This document shows positions 45,919-56,360 of a DNA stretch of 64,000 bases, piece by piece. This DNA comes from Paulinella micropora (taxonomy: Eukaryota; Cercozoa; Imbricatea; Euglyphida). Below the pieces are notes generated by a model. That model saw only the letters and a program-made list of their open reading frames with translations, was not told the origin of the DNA and did no database searches. The DNA lies in NCBI GenBank assembly GCA_009731375.1, contig BJOX01000111.1:120446-184445 (forward strand), written 5' to 3'. The number at the start of each line of letters is the position of its first letter. The first letter of the stretch is position 1. The position numbers and the translations under genes are program-made.

Positions 45919-46365
45919 TTTCGGGATTTGCGTGTCCACTCACCTATATTTGCTTTGAGTGTTTTGTGCAGTTTGTTGCTTGTTGCAGCAGCTTTGTTTT
46001 GCGCAGGGGTCAAGAGCCGTCGAGCCGAGGCTGGGTAGCCGACTGCCACGCGAGGCCGGCAGCCGCGAGGCTTTCCCTGGCTAACTTAGCAATTTAAATT
46101 CTTTCTATCATTCTTTCTGTCCTAGAATAGGAAATCTAAATTTTTTTTTATTTTGCTACCCTCTACGGGAAGCGCTTGCAAATTTTTGAACACATACATA
46201 CTTCATACATGTTACTGCATGACTACACATATATACATACATAGAGGATGTGATGTAAATGGGAGTTGATATTTAACCTTCGGGTAACCCATAACTGATC
46301 CTCAACACTATTTTTTCATATTTACACACTAATATAGCCTATGACTTGCGACTAAGGGGGAGCGT
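45919..46365 (+). other. Element E 3' untranslated region and polypurine tract
   Basis: Mirror of 41722-42193. It ends with CTAAGGGGGAGCGT (about 46352-46365), the polypurine tract before the LTR. Confidence 0.85.
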
Positions 46366-46602
46366 TGTAATGTACTATTAATACCCGTTACTCCACCTAG
46401 TCAATTTACCGGTAATTTGGATAGTCTTAGTCATAGGCAAGTTCATAGGCCGGACAGTTATTAATACCTTTATTACTGACAAGGACACTTTCTAGAGTAT
46501 TCGCGAATCATAGTCTGGAATGCCTAGAATCAAATGAGTATTACCATTCTGTTAAGGTCACCACATTTTGTGTGACCCAAAGTCATTAAAAGTCTTTTCT
46601 TC
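46366..46602 (+). mobile_element. E-type LTR, plus orientation
   Basis: Starts TGTAATGTACTATTAATA. Followed by GGTTATTCTATACCC, a possible primer site, and then the leader of element F. The minus copy at 41485-41721 is highly similar. Confidence 0.82.
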
Positions 46603-46893
46603 GGTTATTCTATACCCTTAGCGGGGTAGCTTCCCTAAACTCTGCGTTTGAGTGATAGATTACTTTGGTTCCAACTTTTCGTAACAACAGCATTCTCGGA
46701 ATCCAAGGTGGTTTAATTTCTGCGCAGTAAAAACGTTCATTGCCCGTTTGAGAAAGTCGGCACTGTCAAAGCGAAATACGGTAATCTAAGTGGTGCGGCG
46801 AGATACATAGAGGAGAAAGCATTTAAAGAGATGAGACCGAGACCGACAGAGGATATGGATGAGTATCTAACACAACATCTACTGCAATCAGAA
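46603..46893 (+). pseudogene. Element F leader and gag fragment
   Basis: The leader (to about 46662) matches that of D, then jumps into the middle of gag: FQLFVTTAFSESKVV, a TAA, then CPFEKVGTVKAKYGNLSGAA and RPTEDMDEYLTQHLLQ. The gag N-terminus and charged region present in D are deleted. At about 46893 it jumps again into RT. Confidence 0.85.
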
Positions 46894-47688
46894 ACATATT
46901 TTAAAGGATGTAGGATATGCCGATGTTAGACCAGTAAGCACTCCTAGTGCAGAACATGAGCCCGAACCTATGGGAGAAACAAGCGCTCTTAGAAAGCATT
47001 CAATTCCTAGTTTAGTAGGTAAACTTTCGTTTCTAACTAAGATGACACGTCCAGATGCTGACCAAGCACTGAATGCAGCTAGCGTGATGCAGACAGTAAA
47101 TCCAGGACTTGCTTATGCTTTACTAGGTAGGATCTTCAGATATCTGAAAAGTTCGTATCGCGGTATCGCATTTCACGGGCCTAAATCGTCACAAGAAGGA
47201 AGGACGTACCCCAAGATTACTTTACGGCCAGATGCAGCGCATAAGGTCTGTAAGAAAACAGGAAAGTCACGTACAGGTTATATAGTGCTTTGGGGTGGAG
47301 ACCCGGTAGCTTGGTTATCGAAACGACAGACTAGAATTGCACTAAGTTCTAATGACGCGGAAATTTTCGCAGCAGCAGAGTGCATACGAGAAGGATTGGC
47401 TATCAGACACATCACAGAAGAGTTAGGTATAGCACAGAAAAAGGGCCGATAGAGCTTTACGAAGATAATGCACGGACTATCTTAGCAGCAGAGAGGGGAA
47501 TGTCAGGACCACGTACTAAACACTTACCCTTAGAACTGCATTTCATTTATCATGCACAGAGAGACAATGAGATTAAGTTTGTAAAGGTAGGAACTAAGAA
47601 ACAAATAGCAGACGTATTAACCAAACATGTTCCTAAGGACCAATTCGAATATCTCGTTAGTAAATTTATGGTAACACTTGATCCATAA
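46894..47688 (+). pseudogene. Element F RT end and RNase H
   Basis: Begins in the RT thumb (ILKDVGYADVRPVSTP), almost the same as element D, and continues through TKMTRPDADQALNAASVM, GRIFRYLKSSYRG and RNase H (SSNDAEIFAAAE). An extra base near 47440 (AQKKGR) shifts the frame; the second frame carries ELYEDNARTIL and KKQIADVLTKHVP to the stop at 47688. Protease, integrase and most of RT are gone. Confidence 0.92.
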
Positions 47689-48085
47689 TTTTACATCTCA
47701 AGTCTGCAAACTCACGCAAAATACGCAAATTTACACAAAGCCAACTCATGTTGCTGTTTTGTGAGTTTTCTCTCTTTGAAGTGTGCAGGAAGTGTTTTGC
47801 GCAGGTAGTCGAGCGGCATCTTTTGGCATTACTTCCGTTGAAGTACAAGTCGAGCGCGAGAACGAAGCGCGTGGATTCTCCACCATCGGTCATTGATCGC
47901 GGCAAGAGCAGAAGAAGAGCATATGCCGACGGAGCGGAATGCGGCGGGAGTAGTAATTATTGGCGGAATGGCAAATGTAACTAATTATGTTGGACTCATT
48001 GAGTCAATAATGTAATTCAGTTCACGTGCTGATGGGGTCATACTGTAAGGACCTACTGTTATTGTTTTAATCGTATCGAAATTAT

Positions 48086-48137
48086 TATTTCAGGTTGTCA
48101 ACCCGTGACTATCATTTCAGTTTTTCAACCTGAAATA
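48086..48137. repeat. 52-bp hairpin repeat, copy 2
   Basis: Ends TATTTCAGGTTG and CAACCTGAAATA. Element D lacks it at the homologous place: D reads ATCGTAACATCGAGATGCC, while F has ATCGTATCGAAATTAT, the hairpin, then TTGCGAGATGCC. Confidence 0.82.
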
Positions 48138-48227
48138 GAGGTCATTGCGAGATGCCATTACGGCAATGAAGCGAAGGCAGGCAGACCAGACAGGATTGGT
48201 AATTTTTCAGTTTTGAGACTTAACTAT

Positions 48228-48279
48228 TATTTGAGGTTGTCAAACTGTAACTCTCATTTCAGTTTTTCAACCTGAAATA
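48228..48279. repeat. 52-bp hairpin repeat, copy 3
   Basis: Ends TATTTGAGGTTG and CAACCTGAAATA, one mismatch between arms. It lies 142 bp from copy 2 and shares the interior CATTTCAGTTTTTC. Confidence 0.8.
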
Positions 48280-48370
48280 AGGGCCATTATCGCAATATGC
48301 AATAGTTATTAATTGTAGATGTATTGATTACTTATAACTTGCATTATCGACATAGAACTAAGGGGAGCGT

Positions 48371-49941
48371 TGGTAGGACAATTACGTTTTGCTTTTAGTG
48401 ATTACTTTGTGACTGGTAAGTAATTTATCCATATAGTTCTAGTCAATAATTGTAACGGACGTAACGGTTCATATTTGCATGCAGAATCGGACAATAACCA
48501 TTGTGTAATAACTACAGTCGTGCGGACTTTATTTCAGTTTCATTATTACCTTTGAGTTTGTCAGTTCTGCTACATACGTGCGGATTAGCAATTAAAAGTG
48601 TCGATTGGTATCGTGGCTTCTAACGGAGTCTCTCAGCAAACCGGCGTTTAATGTATTAGGTCAGTGAGTGACCGGGTATTACCTAATCAACGGTGGACAC
48701 TGATCACTGGGCCACCCGAAGACTCAGTGATTCAACGTGACTATCAGCAGGTAAAAACTTATTCAAGTTTTACTTTCTTCGAGTCAGAAATAGTTTATCA
48801 ATTAGTAGATTTCGTCACGGTCTGGCCGGACACGTCTGACCGTCAGGCTCGAAACTTATGCCACCGATGTCAATGTCATCCTGCTCTTTTGACTGCCGTG
48901 TGCTTTTTTGTCCGAAGTTTGCGTCACTGAGCTGATATTAATACTGTGATAACGAGACATCATTCTCTTTGAGGATTGTCACTGTTTGGCTATATTATTA
49001 ATAATACAATCATGATTAGTACTATTAATAATATTACTGACTCTTACTCTGCCGTTATTGAGTTATCGCGCGACAGTGACAGTTGGGGACGTAGTAGTAC
49101 CATACAGTGAACGTTAATTACTAGGACACTTTCTCCTCAGTTACAATATGCGTAAAGATATGTTACTCCGTGGCACTATTACTTCCGACTTCAACAATTA
49201 TCAGTGGTACGGTATTCACTGTCAGTTCGTTACTGTTATTCATCAGTATTATTAGTTGCGGCCAGTGACTATTCATATATATGTAGGTTCTAGCCTACGG
49301 TGGTAGGTAGAATCACTGTGACAAGCGCGTAATCTTATTTAATATTAATTTCAAGATTTTGAGGTGCTGTTTGCACAGAATTCAATCTTTTCATTGGGAC
49401 TCGGAATGGTCTGTCCCTGATTAAGTTTTTCAGTTCATATAAGCTATTGCTGTGATCTGGGGGTATGTTCTGAATCTTGACCAACTAGTTTTCGACCTAA
49501 GTTTTCCTAGTTTTCATTTTCCACCTTACTTGTATGCAAAAACCCTTTGGCAGGATTACTCAACATATTAATATTTCAATTCAGTTGTGCACAAAAATGA
49601 GTGCAGACTGGATCATACAAACAGCATTTTCCGTTAGAAAACGCCATACTTCCTATGTCCTGAAATGTGAACTTTTCAGTTGAAATCAAGGATTTCAAAC
49701 ACGGGTAAGACCAAGTTTTCTGAAGAAAACAATCATGTCATGTTTGCTTTTGCTTGAAACGATGTGGTTTCAACACATGCCTGCGGCAAACACTTGACAT
49801 CCGACATGAAACTATTCTAGCCGGCCCGTGAATTTTGTGACAATATTTGATAAGATCATGCCAATTCCCGCCGGGAGAGGAAACCAGAAAAATTTCCAAA
49901 AAAATTTGAACAAACAGGCCTATCGACATACGTAGCCTTTG
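48371..49941. other. Possible LTR start and unassigned sequence
   Basis: TGGTAGGACAATTACG at 48371 follows the polypurine tract and should open the 3' LTR of F, but it does not match the E-type LTR. No second copy is in the window. The rest, to 49941, has no gene I recognise; a minus frame at 49738-49959 has no motif. Confidence 0.4.
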
Positions 49942-50342
49942 AACAAGTCCCGTTGCCACCTGAAAAAACTGACCGGCCGGTCCTGCTATAATAGCGAAAA
50001 ACTCATCGCTTACTACGGACGTTTTTCAGGGGTTGGGTCGTGAAGTTACTGGTGCACTTTCGCCCGGTGCCGCCCACGAGCCCTCCGTCAGCCTGTAGTG
50101 TCTCAGCTTGTCATCACACATCTTACTACAACTGTTATTATCATATTATGATCATTTCTACTCGTTGGCTGATTGCCTAGGCAAGTCCTGTTGCCACCTC
50201 CCACAGTGTAGTGTAGTGTAGTGTAGTGTTCCCTTGACGTCCGCGCGCTACGGCCAGCCAGCCCTCTTCCAGCCTGTGCTGTCTTAGCTTCTTATCACAC
50301 ATATTACCACTGTTGTTATTACAATATCATGATCACTGCTTT
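49942..50342 (-). repeat. Degenerate tandem copies of the EF-hand terminal exon
   Basis: Two further copies of the 50343-50480 exon plus its flank. The mark CAAGTCCTGTTGCCACC (minus GGTGGCAACAGGACTTG) occurs at 50354, 50182 and, as CAAGTCCCG, near 49944. Minus-strand translations KLRQHRLEEGWLAVARG and KLRHYRLTEGSWAAPG parallel KHYRLKEGSLALPSG of the intact exon. A GTGTA minisatellite lies in one copy (50205-50229). Confidence 0.7.
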
Positions 50343-50480
50343 TTATTCCCTGGGCAAGTCCTGTTGCCACCTGCCTTGACGTCCGCTCGGTAAGGCCAGC
50401 GAGCCCTCTTTCAGTCGGTAGTGTTTGATGTTGTTGTCACACAAGAACTGCATCACCTCGCCAGGGCTCAGCCGGTTGTC
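50343..50480 (-). CDS. EF-hand protein, probable last exon
   Basis: A minus-strand acceptor TCTAACTCAG precedes GAC AAC CGG. The exon reads DNRLSPGEVMQFLCDNN, then IKHYRLKEGSLALPSGRQG and ends at TAA (45 codons). Joined in phase 0 to the exon at 51088-51192, which ends FYDRDG, it completes a 12-residue EF-hand loop DRDGDNRLSPGE, with acidic residues at positions 1, 3, 5 and 12. The stop position makes it a possible terminal exon; alternatively a donor at GGCAG/GTGGCA links it to the copies downstream. Confidence 0.7.
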   Translation of the reverse strand, partial: DNRLSPGEVMQFLCDNNIKHYRLKEGSLALPSGRQGRWQQDLPRE

Positions 50481-51087
50481 CTGAGTTAGATACAACAGAA
50501 AGAAAGAAAAAGAAGAAAAAAAGAAAGTGAAGAAAGAAAGAAGAAAAAGGGGGGAGGGGGGAGGGGGGGGGGGGGNNNNNNNNNNNNNNNNNNNNNNNNN
50601 NNNNNNNNNNNNNNNNNNNNNNNNNNNNNNNNNNNNNNNNNNNNNNNNNNNNNNNNNNNNNNNNNNNNNNNNNNNNNNNNNNNNNNNNNNNNNNNNNNNN
50701 NNNNNNNNNNNNNNNNNNNNNNNNNNNNNNNNNNNNNNNNNNNNNNNNNNNNNNNNNNNNNNNNNNNNNNNNNNNNNNNNNNNNNNNNNNNNNNNNNNNN
50801 NNNNNNNNNNNNNNNNNNCCCCCCCCCAGCCCGAAAAAGAAAAAAAGAAACAGAAGAAAGAAAGATAGTTAGACAGGTGAGCAGGTAGTAATGTTTTATG
50901 TTGTCGCGGGCTCAGCCGGTTCCACCAAAATGGATAAACAGAAAGAAAGAAAAGAAGAAAGAAAGAAAGATAGAAAGGGGACAAAATTGACATGTGGATA
51001 GATAGGTAGGCAGGTAGTAGTGTCTTAAGTCGCTGTCACACAAGAACTACGTCAACTCGCCCTCTACCTATCTATCTATCCATTTAC
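50481..51087 (-). other. Intron between EF-hand exons, with gap
   Basis: Donor GGG/GTAAATG at 51087-51086 and acceptor CAG at 50483-50481. It contains GAAA-type purine repeats, a G run, N from 50576 to 50818, and two partial copies of the last exon (about 50905-50925, NRLSPR; about 51020-51062, FLCDSDLRHYYL). Confidence 0.6.
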
Positions 51088-51192
51088 CCCATCGCGGTCA
51101 TAGAACTCGAAGACAAGTTTGACATCGTCGGAGGTGATGTTGCTCTCAGATGCCTCGTTCAGCACCTCCAGCAATGCCTGCAGCTGAAAGCC
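51088..51192 (-). CDS. EF-hand protein, exon with first half of the loop
   Basis: 105 nt, 35 codons, phase 0 at both ends. Acceptor TTACCTCAG, donor GTAAAT. It reads GFQLQALLEVLNEASESNIT, then SDDVKLVFEFYDRDG. VKLVFEFYDRDG is the entering helix and first four loop residues of an EF-hand, the Ca2+-binding helix-loop-helix; the loop is finished by the next exon. The 5' 60 bp of the exon occur five more times to the right. Confidence 0.8.
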
Positions 51193-52165
51193 CTGAGGTA
51201 AGGTGAGGGAAGGTAAGGTAAGATAAGGTGAGGTAGGGTAAGGTAAAGAGGTGATAAGGTAAGGTAAGGGAAGGGAAGGTAAGGGAAGGGAAGGTAAGGG
51301 AAGGTAAGGGAAGGGAAGGTAAGGTAAGGTAAGGTAAAGTGAAAGGTGATGTTGCTCTCACAGGCCTCGTTCAGCATTTCCAGCAAATCCTGCAGCTGAA
51401 AGCCCTAAGGTAAGGTGAGGGAAGGTAAGGTAAGGTAAGGTAAGGTAAGGTAAAGGTAAGGTAAGGTAAGGTGAAAGGTAATGGAAGGTAAGGCAAGGTA
51501 AGGCAAGGTAAAGTGAAAGGTGATGTTGCTCAGAGGCCTGATTCAGCACCTCCAGCAAATTCTGCAGCTGAAAGCCCTAAGGTAAGGTGAGGGAAGGTGA
51601 GGGAAGGTAAGGTAAGGTAAGGGGTAAGGTAAGGTAAGGTAAGGTAAGGTAAGGTGAAAGGTGATGTTGCTCCCAGAGGCCTCGTTCAGCACCTCCAGCA
51701 AAGCCTGCAGCTGAATGCCCTAAGGTAAGGTGAGGGAAGTTGAGTCAATTAACTCAAGGTAAGGTAAGGTAAGGTAAGGTAAGGTAAGGTAAAGAGGTAC
51801 TGTAGGCTCTCAGAAGCCTCGTTCAGCACCTCCAGCAGAGCCTGCAACTGAAGGCCCTGAGGTTAGGTGAGGGAAGCTAAGGAAGGTAAGGTAAGGTAAG
51901 GTAAGGAAAGGTAAGGAAAGGTCAGGTCAGGTCAGGTCAGGTAAGGTAAGGTAAGGTAAGGTGAAAGGTGATGTTGCTCCCAGAGGCCTCGTTCAGCACC
52001 TCCAGCAATGCCTGCAGCTGAAAGCCCTAAGGTAAGGTGAGGGAAGGTAAGGTAAGGTAAGATAAGGCAAGGCAAGGCAAGGCAACGCCAGGCCAGGCCA
52101 GGCCAGGCCAGGCCAGGCAAGGCCAGGCAAGGTAAGGTAAGGTAAGGTAAGGTAAGGTAAGTTAA
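51193..52165 (-). repeat. Five pseudo-exon copies in (GGTAA)n spacer
   Basis: Copies of the first ~60 bp of the 51088-51192 exon lie at about 51345-51405, 51519-51577, 51661-51720, 51796-51858 and 51967-52027. Most keep an acceptor (CTTAG or CTCAG) and read GLQLQxLLEVLNEA or similar, but all lack the second half with the DRDG motif and run into AAGGT/GGTAA pentanucleotides. One has a 2-bp deletion. Confidence 0.85.
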
Positions 52166-52267
52166 TAGAGTAGAGTAGCAGTAGTAGAGATTAGTAGTAG
52201 TAGTAGTAGTAGTAGTAGTAGCAGTAGTAGTAATAGTAGTAGTCGTAGAAGCAGTAGCAGTAGTAGC

Positions 52268-52303
<36 letters not shown>

Positions 52304-52334
52304 TGTAGTAATAGTAATAGTAATAGTAGTAGTT

Positions 52335-52371
<37 letters not shown>

Positions 52372-52372
52372 C

Positions 52373-52410
<38 letters not shown>

Positions 52411-52486
52411 CATACTACTATTCGATTGTAGCGTCCTATTATGTTATTCGCATGCACAGAGCTGGTTTCGAGGTAATAGGTAGCTT

Positions 52487-52522
<36 letters not shown>

Positions 52523-52570
52523 TATAGATAGATAGATAGATGGATGGATGGATAGATGGATGGATGGATT

Positions 52571-52609
<39 letters not shown>

Positions 52610-52612
52610 CAT

Positions 52613-52661
<49 letters not shown>

Positions 52662-52676
52662 GATAGATAGATAGAT

Positions 52677-52722
<46 letters not shown>

Positions 52723-52735
52723 CTAGATAGCTCAC
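52166..52735. repeat. (TAG)n and (GATA)n microsatellites
   Basis: TAG repeats from about 52176 to 52412, a short unique patch (52413-52486), then GATA repeats to 52730. Confidence 0.95.
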
Positions 52736-52786
52736 CTCCTGTGGCATCTTACTGAGCACAAAGTCTTGAATGTCTCCCAATCGATC
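52736..52786 (-). CDS. Candidate exon upstream of the EF-hand
   Basis: 51 nt, 17 codons, phase 0 at both ends: [17 protein letters not shown]. Acceptor TGTAG, donor GTGAGC. It would splice in frame to the exon at 51088-51192. A diverged copy, TLHLGKIQAVM, is at 54810-54842. Confidence 0.65.
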
Positions 52787-52799
52787 CTACACGTACATT

Positions 52800-53042
52800 G
52801 TATGCCTATGTATGTATGTATGTATGTATGCATGCATGTATGTATGCATGTATGTGTATGCATGTATGTATGTATGTCTGTATGTATGCATGCATGCATG
52901 CATGCATGCATGTATGTATGTACGTACGTATGTACGTACGTACGTATGTATGTATGTATGTATGTATTATGTATGTATTATGTATAGCGAGGTACAGCAA
53001 CACAAACATAATCGTAAGGTGAGAAGTTCCTTGCTCGTTGAG

Positions 53043-53117
<75 letters not shown>

Positions 53118-53340
53118 TTGAGTACAATCAGCACTGGCTTCTAGAGCTTCGTTCTCAACCAATTCGACCATGGCAGATTCCTATTCCTATTCCTATTCCT
53201 ATTCCGATTTCTATTCCTATTTCTATTTCTATTTCCTATTTCCTATTTCCTATTCCCTATTCCCTATTCCTTATTCCCTATTCCCAATTTCCTATTTCCT
53301 ATTTCCTATTTCCTATTTCCTCACTAGAAAGCTCTTGATG
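52800..53340. repeat. (GTAT)n, (CAAT)n and (TTCCTA)n repeats
   Basis: GTAT/GTGC repeats to 52985, CAAT repeats at 53047-53117, and hexanucleotide-like TATTCC/TTTCCTA repeats at 53177-53325. Confidence 0.95.
53105..53175 (-). other. Candidate exon copy, ENEALEASAD type
   Basis: The minus strand reads MVELVENEALEASADCTQD. It resembles [16 protein letters not shown] at 55985-56042. Splice signals are weak (AG before GAATCTGCC; GTGCTG as donor). Confidence 0.4.
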
Positions 53341-53564
53341 CGAGCTTTCAAACGAGCTACTGCACAAGCCATATCAATCAGCATAGGCTAAGAACAAAAC
53401 ATTTGAAGTCACTGTTCGTCATACTTAAGAAAATGGAAATGCCCACATTGGGTTGAGAAGAAAAATTTTTGCAAACATAAGACCATTTTGTCGTGTGTAC
53501 AATTAGCATGAAAGGCAAAGAGTAAGAAAATAGACGTTAGGCGGCTGACAACGGGGATCAGAGA
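53331..53564. other. Unassigned unique sequence
   Basis: No motif or repeat recognised. Confidence 0.4.
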
Positions 53565-54160
<596 letters not shown>

Positions 54161-54161
<1 letters not shown>

Positions 54162-54401
54162 GTGCTTCTCAGTCAATTGCGAATGCATTTCTGCACATGT
54201 GCCTCCATCGTCTCACCCGTGAGGGGAGTACGAAGATTTGACGATAGGCTCTACTGACACCCCCGCAAGGCAGCTCCAAGCCTTCCAGACAGACCAATAC
54301 TTTCAAAGAAAATATCCTTTGAAAATACTGGCACCGACGGGAATCGAACTGCCGACAGGTCCCAGATGGCAGACCTTAACCACTGGGCTATCGCGGTGCC
54401 A
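54161..54401 (-). mobile_element. tRNA-derived SINE, copy 1
   Basis: Read on the minus strand: a 73-nt tRNA-like head (54329-54401) with acceptor-like ends GGCACCG and CGGTGCC, an A-box-like TAGCCCAGTGG and a B box GTTCGATTCC. A body follows with GCGGGGGTGTC and CTCACGGGTGAGACGATGG, and an (ATT)n tail. RNA polymerase III would start at the head. I cannot fold it into a normal anticodon arm, so it is not a working tRNA gene. Confidence 0.85.
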
Positions 54402-54402
54402 C

Positions 54403-54468
<66 letters not shown>

Positions 54469-54497
54469 TAATATAAATAATATAAATAATAATAATG

Positions 54498-54545
<48 letters not shown>

Positions 54546-54620
54546 GTAGTAGTAGTAGTAGTAGTAGTGGTAGTAGTAGTAGTAGTGGTGGTAGTAGTAA
54601 TAGTGGTAGTAGTAATAGTG

Positions 54621-54665
<45 letters not shown>

Positions 54666-54692
54666 ATAGTAGTAGTAGTAGTGGTAGTAGTG

Positions 54693-54747
<55 letters not shown>

Positions 54748-54790
54748 AAGAAGAAGAAGAAGAAGAAGAAGAAGAAGAAGGAGAGGAGGA
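54402..54790. repeat. (AAT)n, (AGT)n and (AGA)n microsatellites
   Basis: AAT repeats, then AGT repeats from 54546, then AGA repeats at 54749-54780. The tandem I, V, Y and L tracts of the frames here are artefacts. Confidence 0.95.
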
Positions 54791-54809
54791 GGAGGGCGTG
54801 TTGTTGGAC

Positions 54810-54842
54810 CATGACTGCCTGTATCTTGCCTAGATGCAGCGT
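54810..54842 (-). CDS. Candidate short exon, LGKIQ type
   Basis: Acceptor TATGTGCAG, then ACG CTG CAT CTA GGC AAG ATA CAG GCA GTC ATG and a weak donor GTCCAA. TLHLGKIQAVM parallels [11 protein letters not shown] at 52736-52786. Phase 0 start. The weak donor makes the end uncertain. Confidence 0.4.
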
Positions 54843-55082
54843 CTGCACATACATACATACAAAGATACATACGTGCATACATATGGTACATACATACATA
54901 CATACATGCATACGTACGTACGTACGTAAGTACACGTACGTACGTACATACATTCGTACATACATACATACATACATACATACATACCCACCATTCTTTG
55001 GCCGATTCTACACTTTTATTTATTTACATTATTTATTTATTTATCTATTTATTTATTCATTAAAGTATTGACTTATTTTTTT
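54843..55082. repeat. (TACA)n/(TACG)n and (TTTA)n microsatellites
   Basis: TACA/TACG repeats to about 54988 and TTTA repeats at 55015-55065. Confidence 0.9.
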
Positions 55083-55092
55083 TATCTATTGA

Positions 55093-55128
55093 TTGCTGCA
55101 CTTCCCCGAACTTTGGGTTTTGCAAGCT

Positions 55129-55202
<74 letters not shown>

Positions 55203-55234
55203 CTGCACTTCCCCGAACTTTGGGTTTTGCAAGC

Positions 55235-55273
<39 letters not shown>

Positions 55274-55300
55274 GAGAGAGAGAGAGAGAGAGAGAGAGAT
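55093..55300 (-). repeat. Duplicated exon-like segment in (GA)n repeats
   Basis: A segment containing CCCCGAACTTTGGGTTTTGC occurs at about 55097-55130 and 55203-55237, each followed on the plus strand by GA repeats. On the minus strand each copy reads (CT)n, CCAG, CTTGCAAAACCC: the CT microsatellite would serve as the polypyrimidine tract of a splice acceptor. Translation in one phase is LAKPKVRG; no good donor follows. Confidence 0.5.
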
Positions 55301-55313
55301 ATGGCTCCCTCAC

Positions 55314-55337
55314 CCGAAGGCCAGATTGTTAGATAAG
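55314..55337 (-). CDS. Candidate 24-nt microexon
   Basis: Acceptor GTTCTCTTCTAG and donor GTGAGG bracket CTTATCTAACAATCTGGCCT plus TCGG. In phase with a preceding codon it reads LSNNLAFG. The splice signals are good, but eight residues cannot be assigned to a family. Confidence 0.4.
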
Positions 55338-55371
55338 CTAGAAGAGAACAAGTCTAATAATTAGCACAGCA

Positions 55372-55497
55372 CTTGACCGCTATTCCTGCTATACTATTAC
55401 TATTACTATTACTATCTATTACTATCACTATTACTATTACTACTACTACTATTATTATTATTATTATTATTATTATCATTATTATTATTATTATTAT
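55372..55497. repeat. (ATT)n and related trinucleotide/hexanucleotide repeats
   Basis: TACTAT and ATT repeats directly before the SINE head at 55498. Confidence 0.9.
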
Positions 55498-55766
55498 GGA
55501 CACCGTGATAGCCCAGTGGTCAAGTTCTACCATCTGGGCCCTGTCGCCAGTTCGATTCCCGTCGGTGCCACCAGTATTTTCATTGAACATACCGGTCTAT
55601 TTCTGGACCAGTATTTTCATTGAACATACCGGCCCGTCTGGAAGTGTTGGAACTGCCCTTGCGGGGGTGTCATTAGAGCTTATCGTCAATTCTTCGTACT
55701 CCCCTCACGGGTGAGACGATGGAGGCGCATGTGCAGAAATGCATCAGCCATTGACAGAGAAGCACT
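55498..55766 (+). mobile_element. tRNA-derived SINE, copy 2
   Basis: Same family as 54161-54401: head 55498-55570 with TAGCCCAGTGG and GTTCGATTCC, ending CGGTGCCA; body with GCGGGGGTGTC and CACGGGTGAGACGATGG; (ATT)n tail 55767-55800. Its body carries a 38-bp tandem duplication starting CCAGTATTTTCATTGAACAT (55571 and 55609). Confidence 0.87.
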
Positions 55767-55856
55767 ATTATTATTATTATCATTATTATTATTATTACCA
55801 TTATACACCTGACCCGCAAAGCCCGCTGAGATTTCGGCGAAGAAAAAGTACAGCTT

Positions 55857-55975
55857 GTAGACATAGACATAGACGTAGACATGGACGTAGACATGGACAT
55901 GTAAGGGTGTTGTCTTGATGTAGACATAGACATAGACGTAGACATGGACGTAGACATGGACATGTAAGGGCGTCT
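55857..55975. repeat. Tandem repeat of GACATG/GTAGACATA units
   Basis: Two copies of a ~60-bp block made of GTAGACATAGACATAGACGT and similar, each closed by ACATGTAAGGG. Confidence 0.9.
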
Positions 55976-55984
55976 TGATGCAGT

Positions 55985-56042
55985 TTCCTTCTTGAGCACA
56001 ACCATCCACAACTAGTTCAAGCTCTTCGTTCTCCGTTCTCAG
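55985..56042 (-). CDS. Candidate exon, [12 protein letters not shown] type
   Basis: Acceptor TATGTATAAG, then [26 protein letters not shown], in an open frame to [10 protein letters not shown]. Phase 0 start matches the phase 0 end of the membrane exon at 56454. Only GTTGTG is available as donor. The related segment at 53105-53175 supports real coding sequence duplicated with its neighbour. Confidence 0.45.
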
Positions 56043-56095
56043 CTTATACATAAAGATATAAATATTTATAAATAAATAAATAAATAAATAAATAA

Positions 56096-56128
<33 letters not shown>

Positions 56129-56129
56129 C

Positions 56130-56178
<49 letters not shown>

Positions 56179-56195
56179 GTGTATGTGTATGTGCA

Positions 56196-56226
<31 letters not shown>

Positions 56227-56232
56227 GTGTAC

Positions 56233-56274
<42 letters not shown>

Positions 56275-56312
56275 GTGTATGTATGTATATGCATATATAT
56301 ACATATATGTAT

Positions 56313-56360
<48 letters not shown>

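Larger units (their letters stand above)
47689..48370 (+). other. Element F 3' untranslated region and polypurine tract
   Basis: Similar to the inverted 32871-33381 of element D, with two extra hairpin repeats. It ends in ACTAAGGGGAGCGT (about 48357-48370), a polypurine tract one G shorter than the others. Confidence 0.75.

Noticed and set aside
54329-54401. Functional tRNA gene
   Set aside because: Acceptor ends and B box fit, but I cannot form a normal anticodon stem-loop, and the head is joined to a SINE body in two copies.
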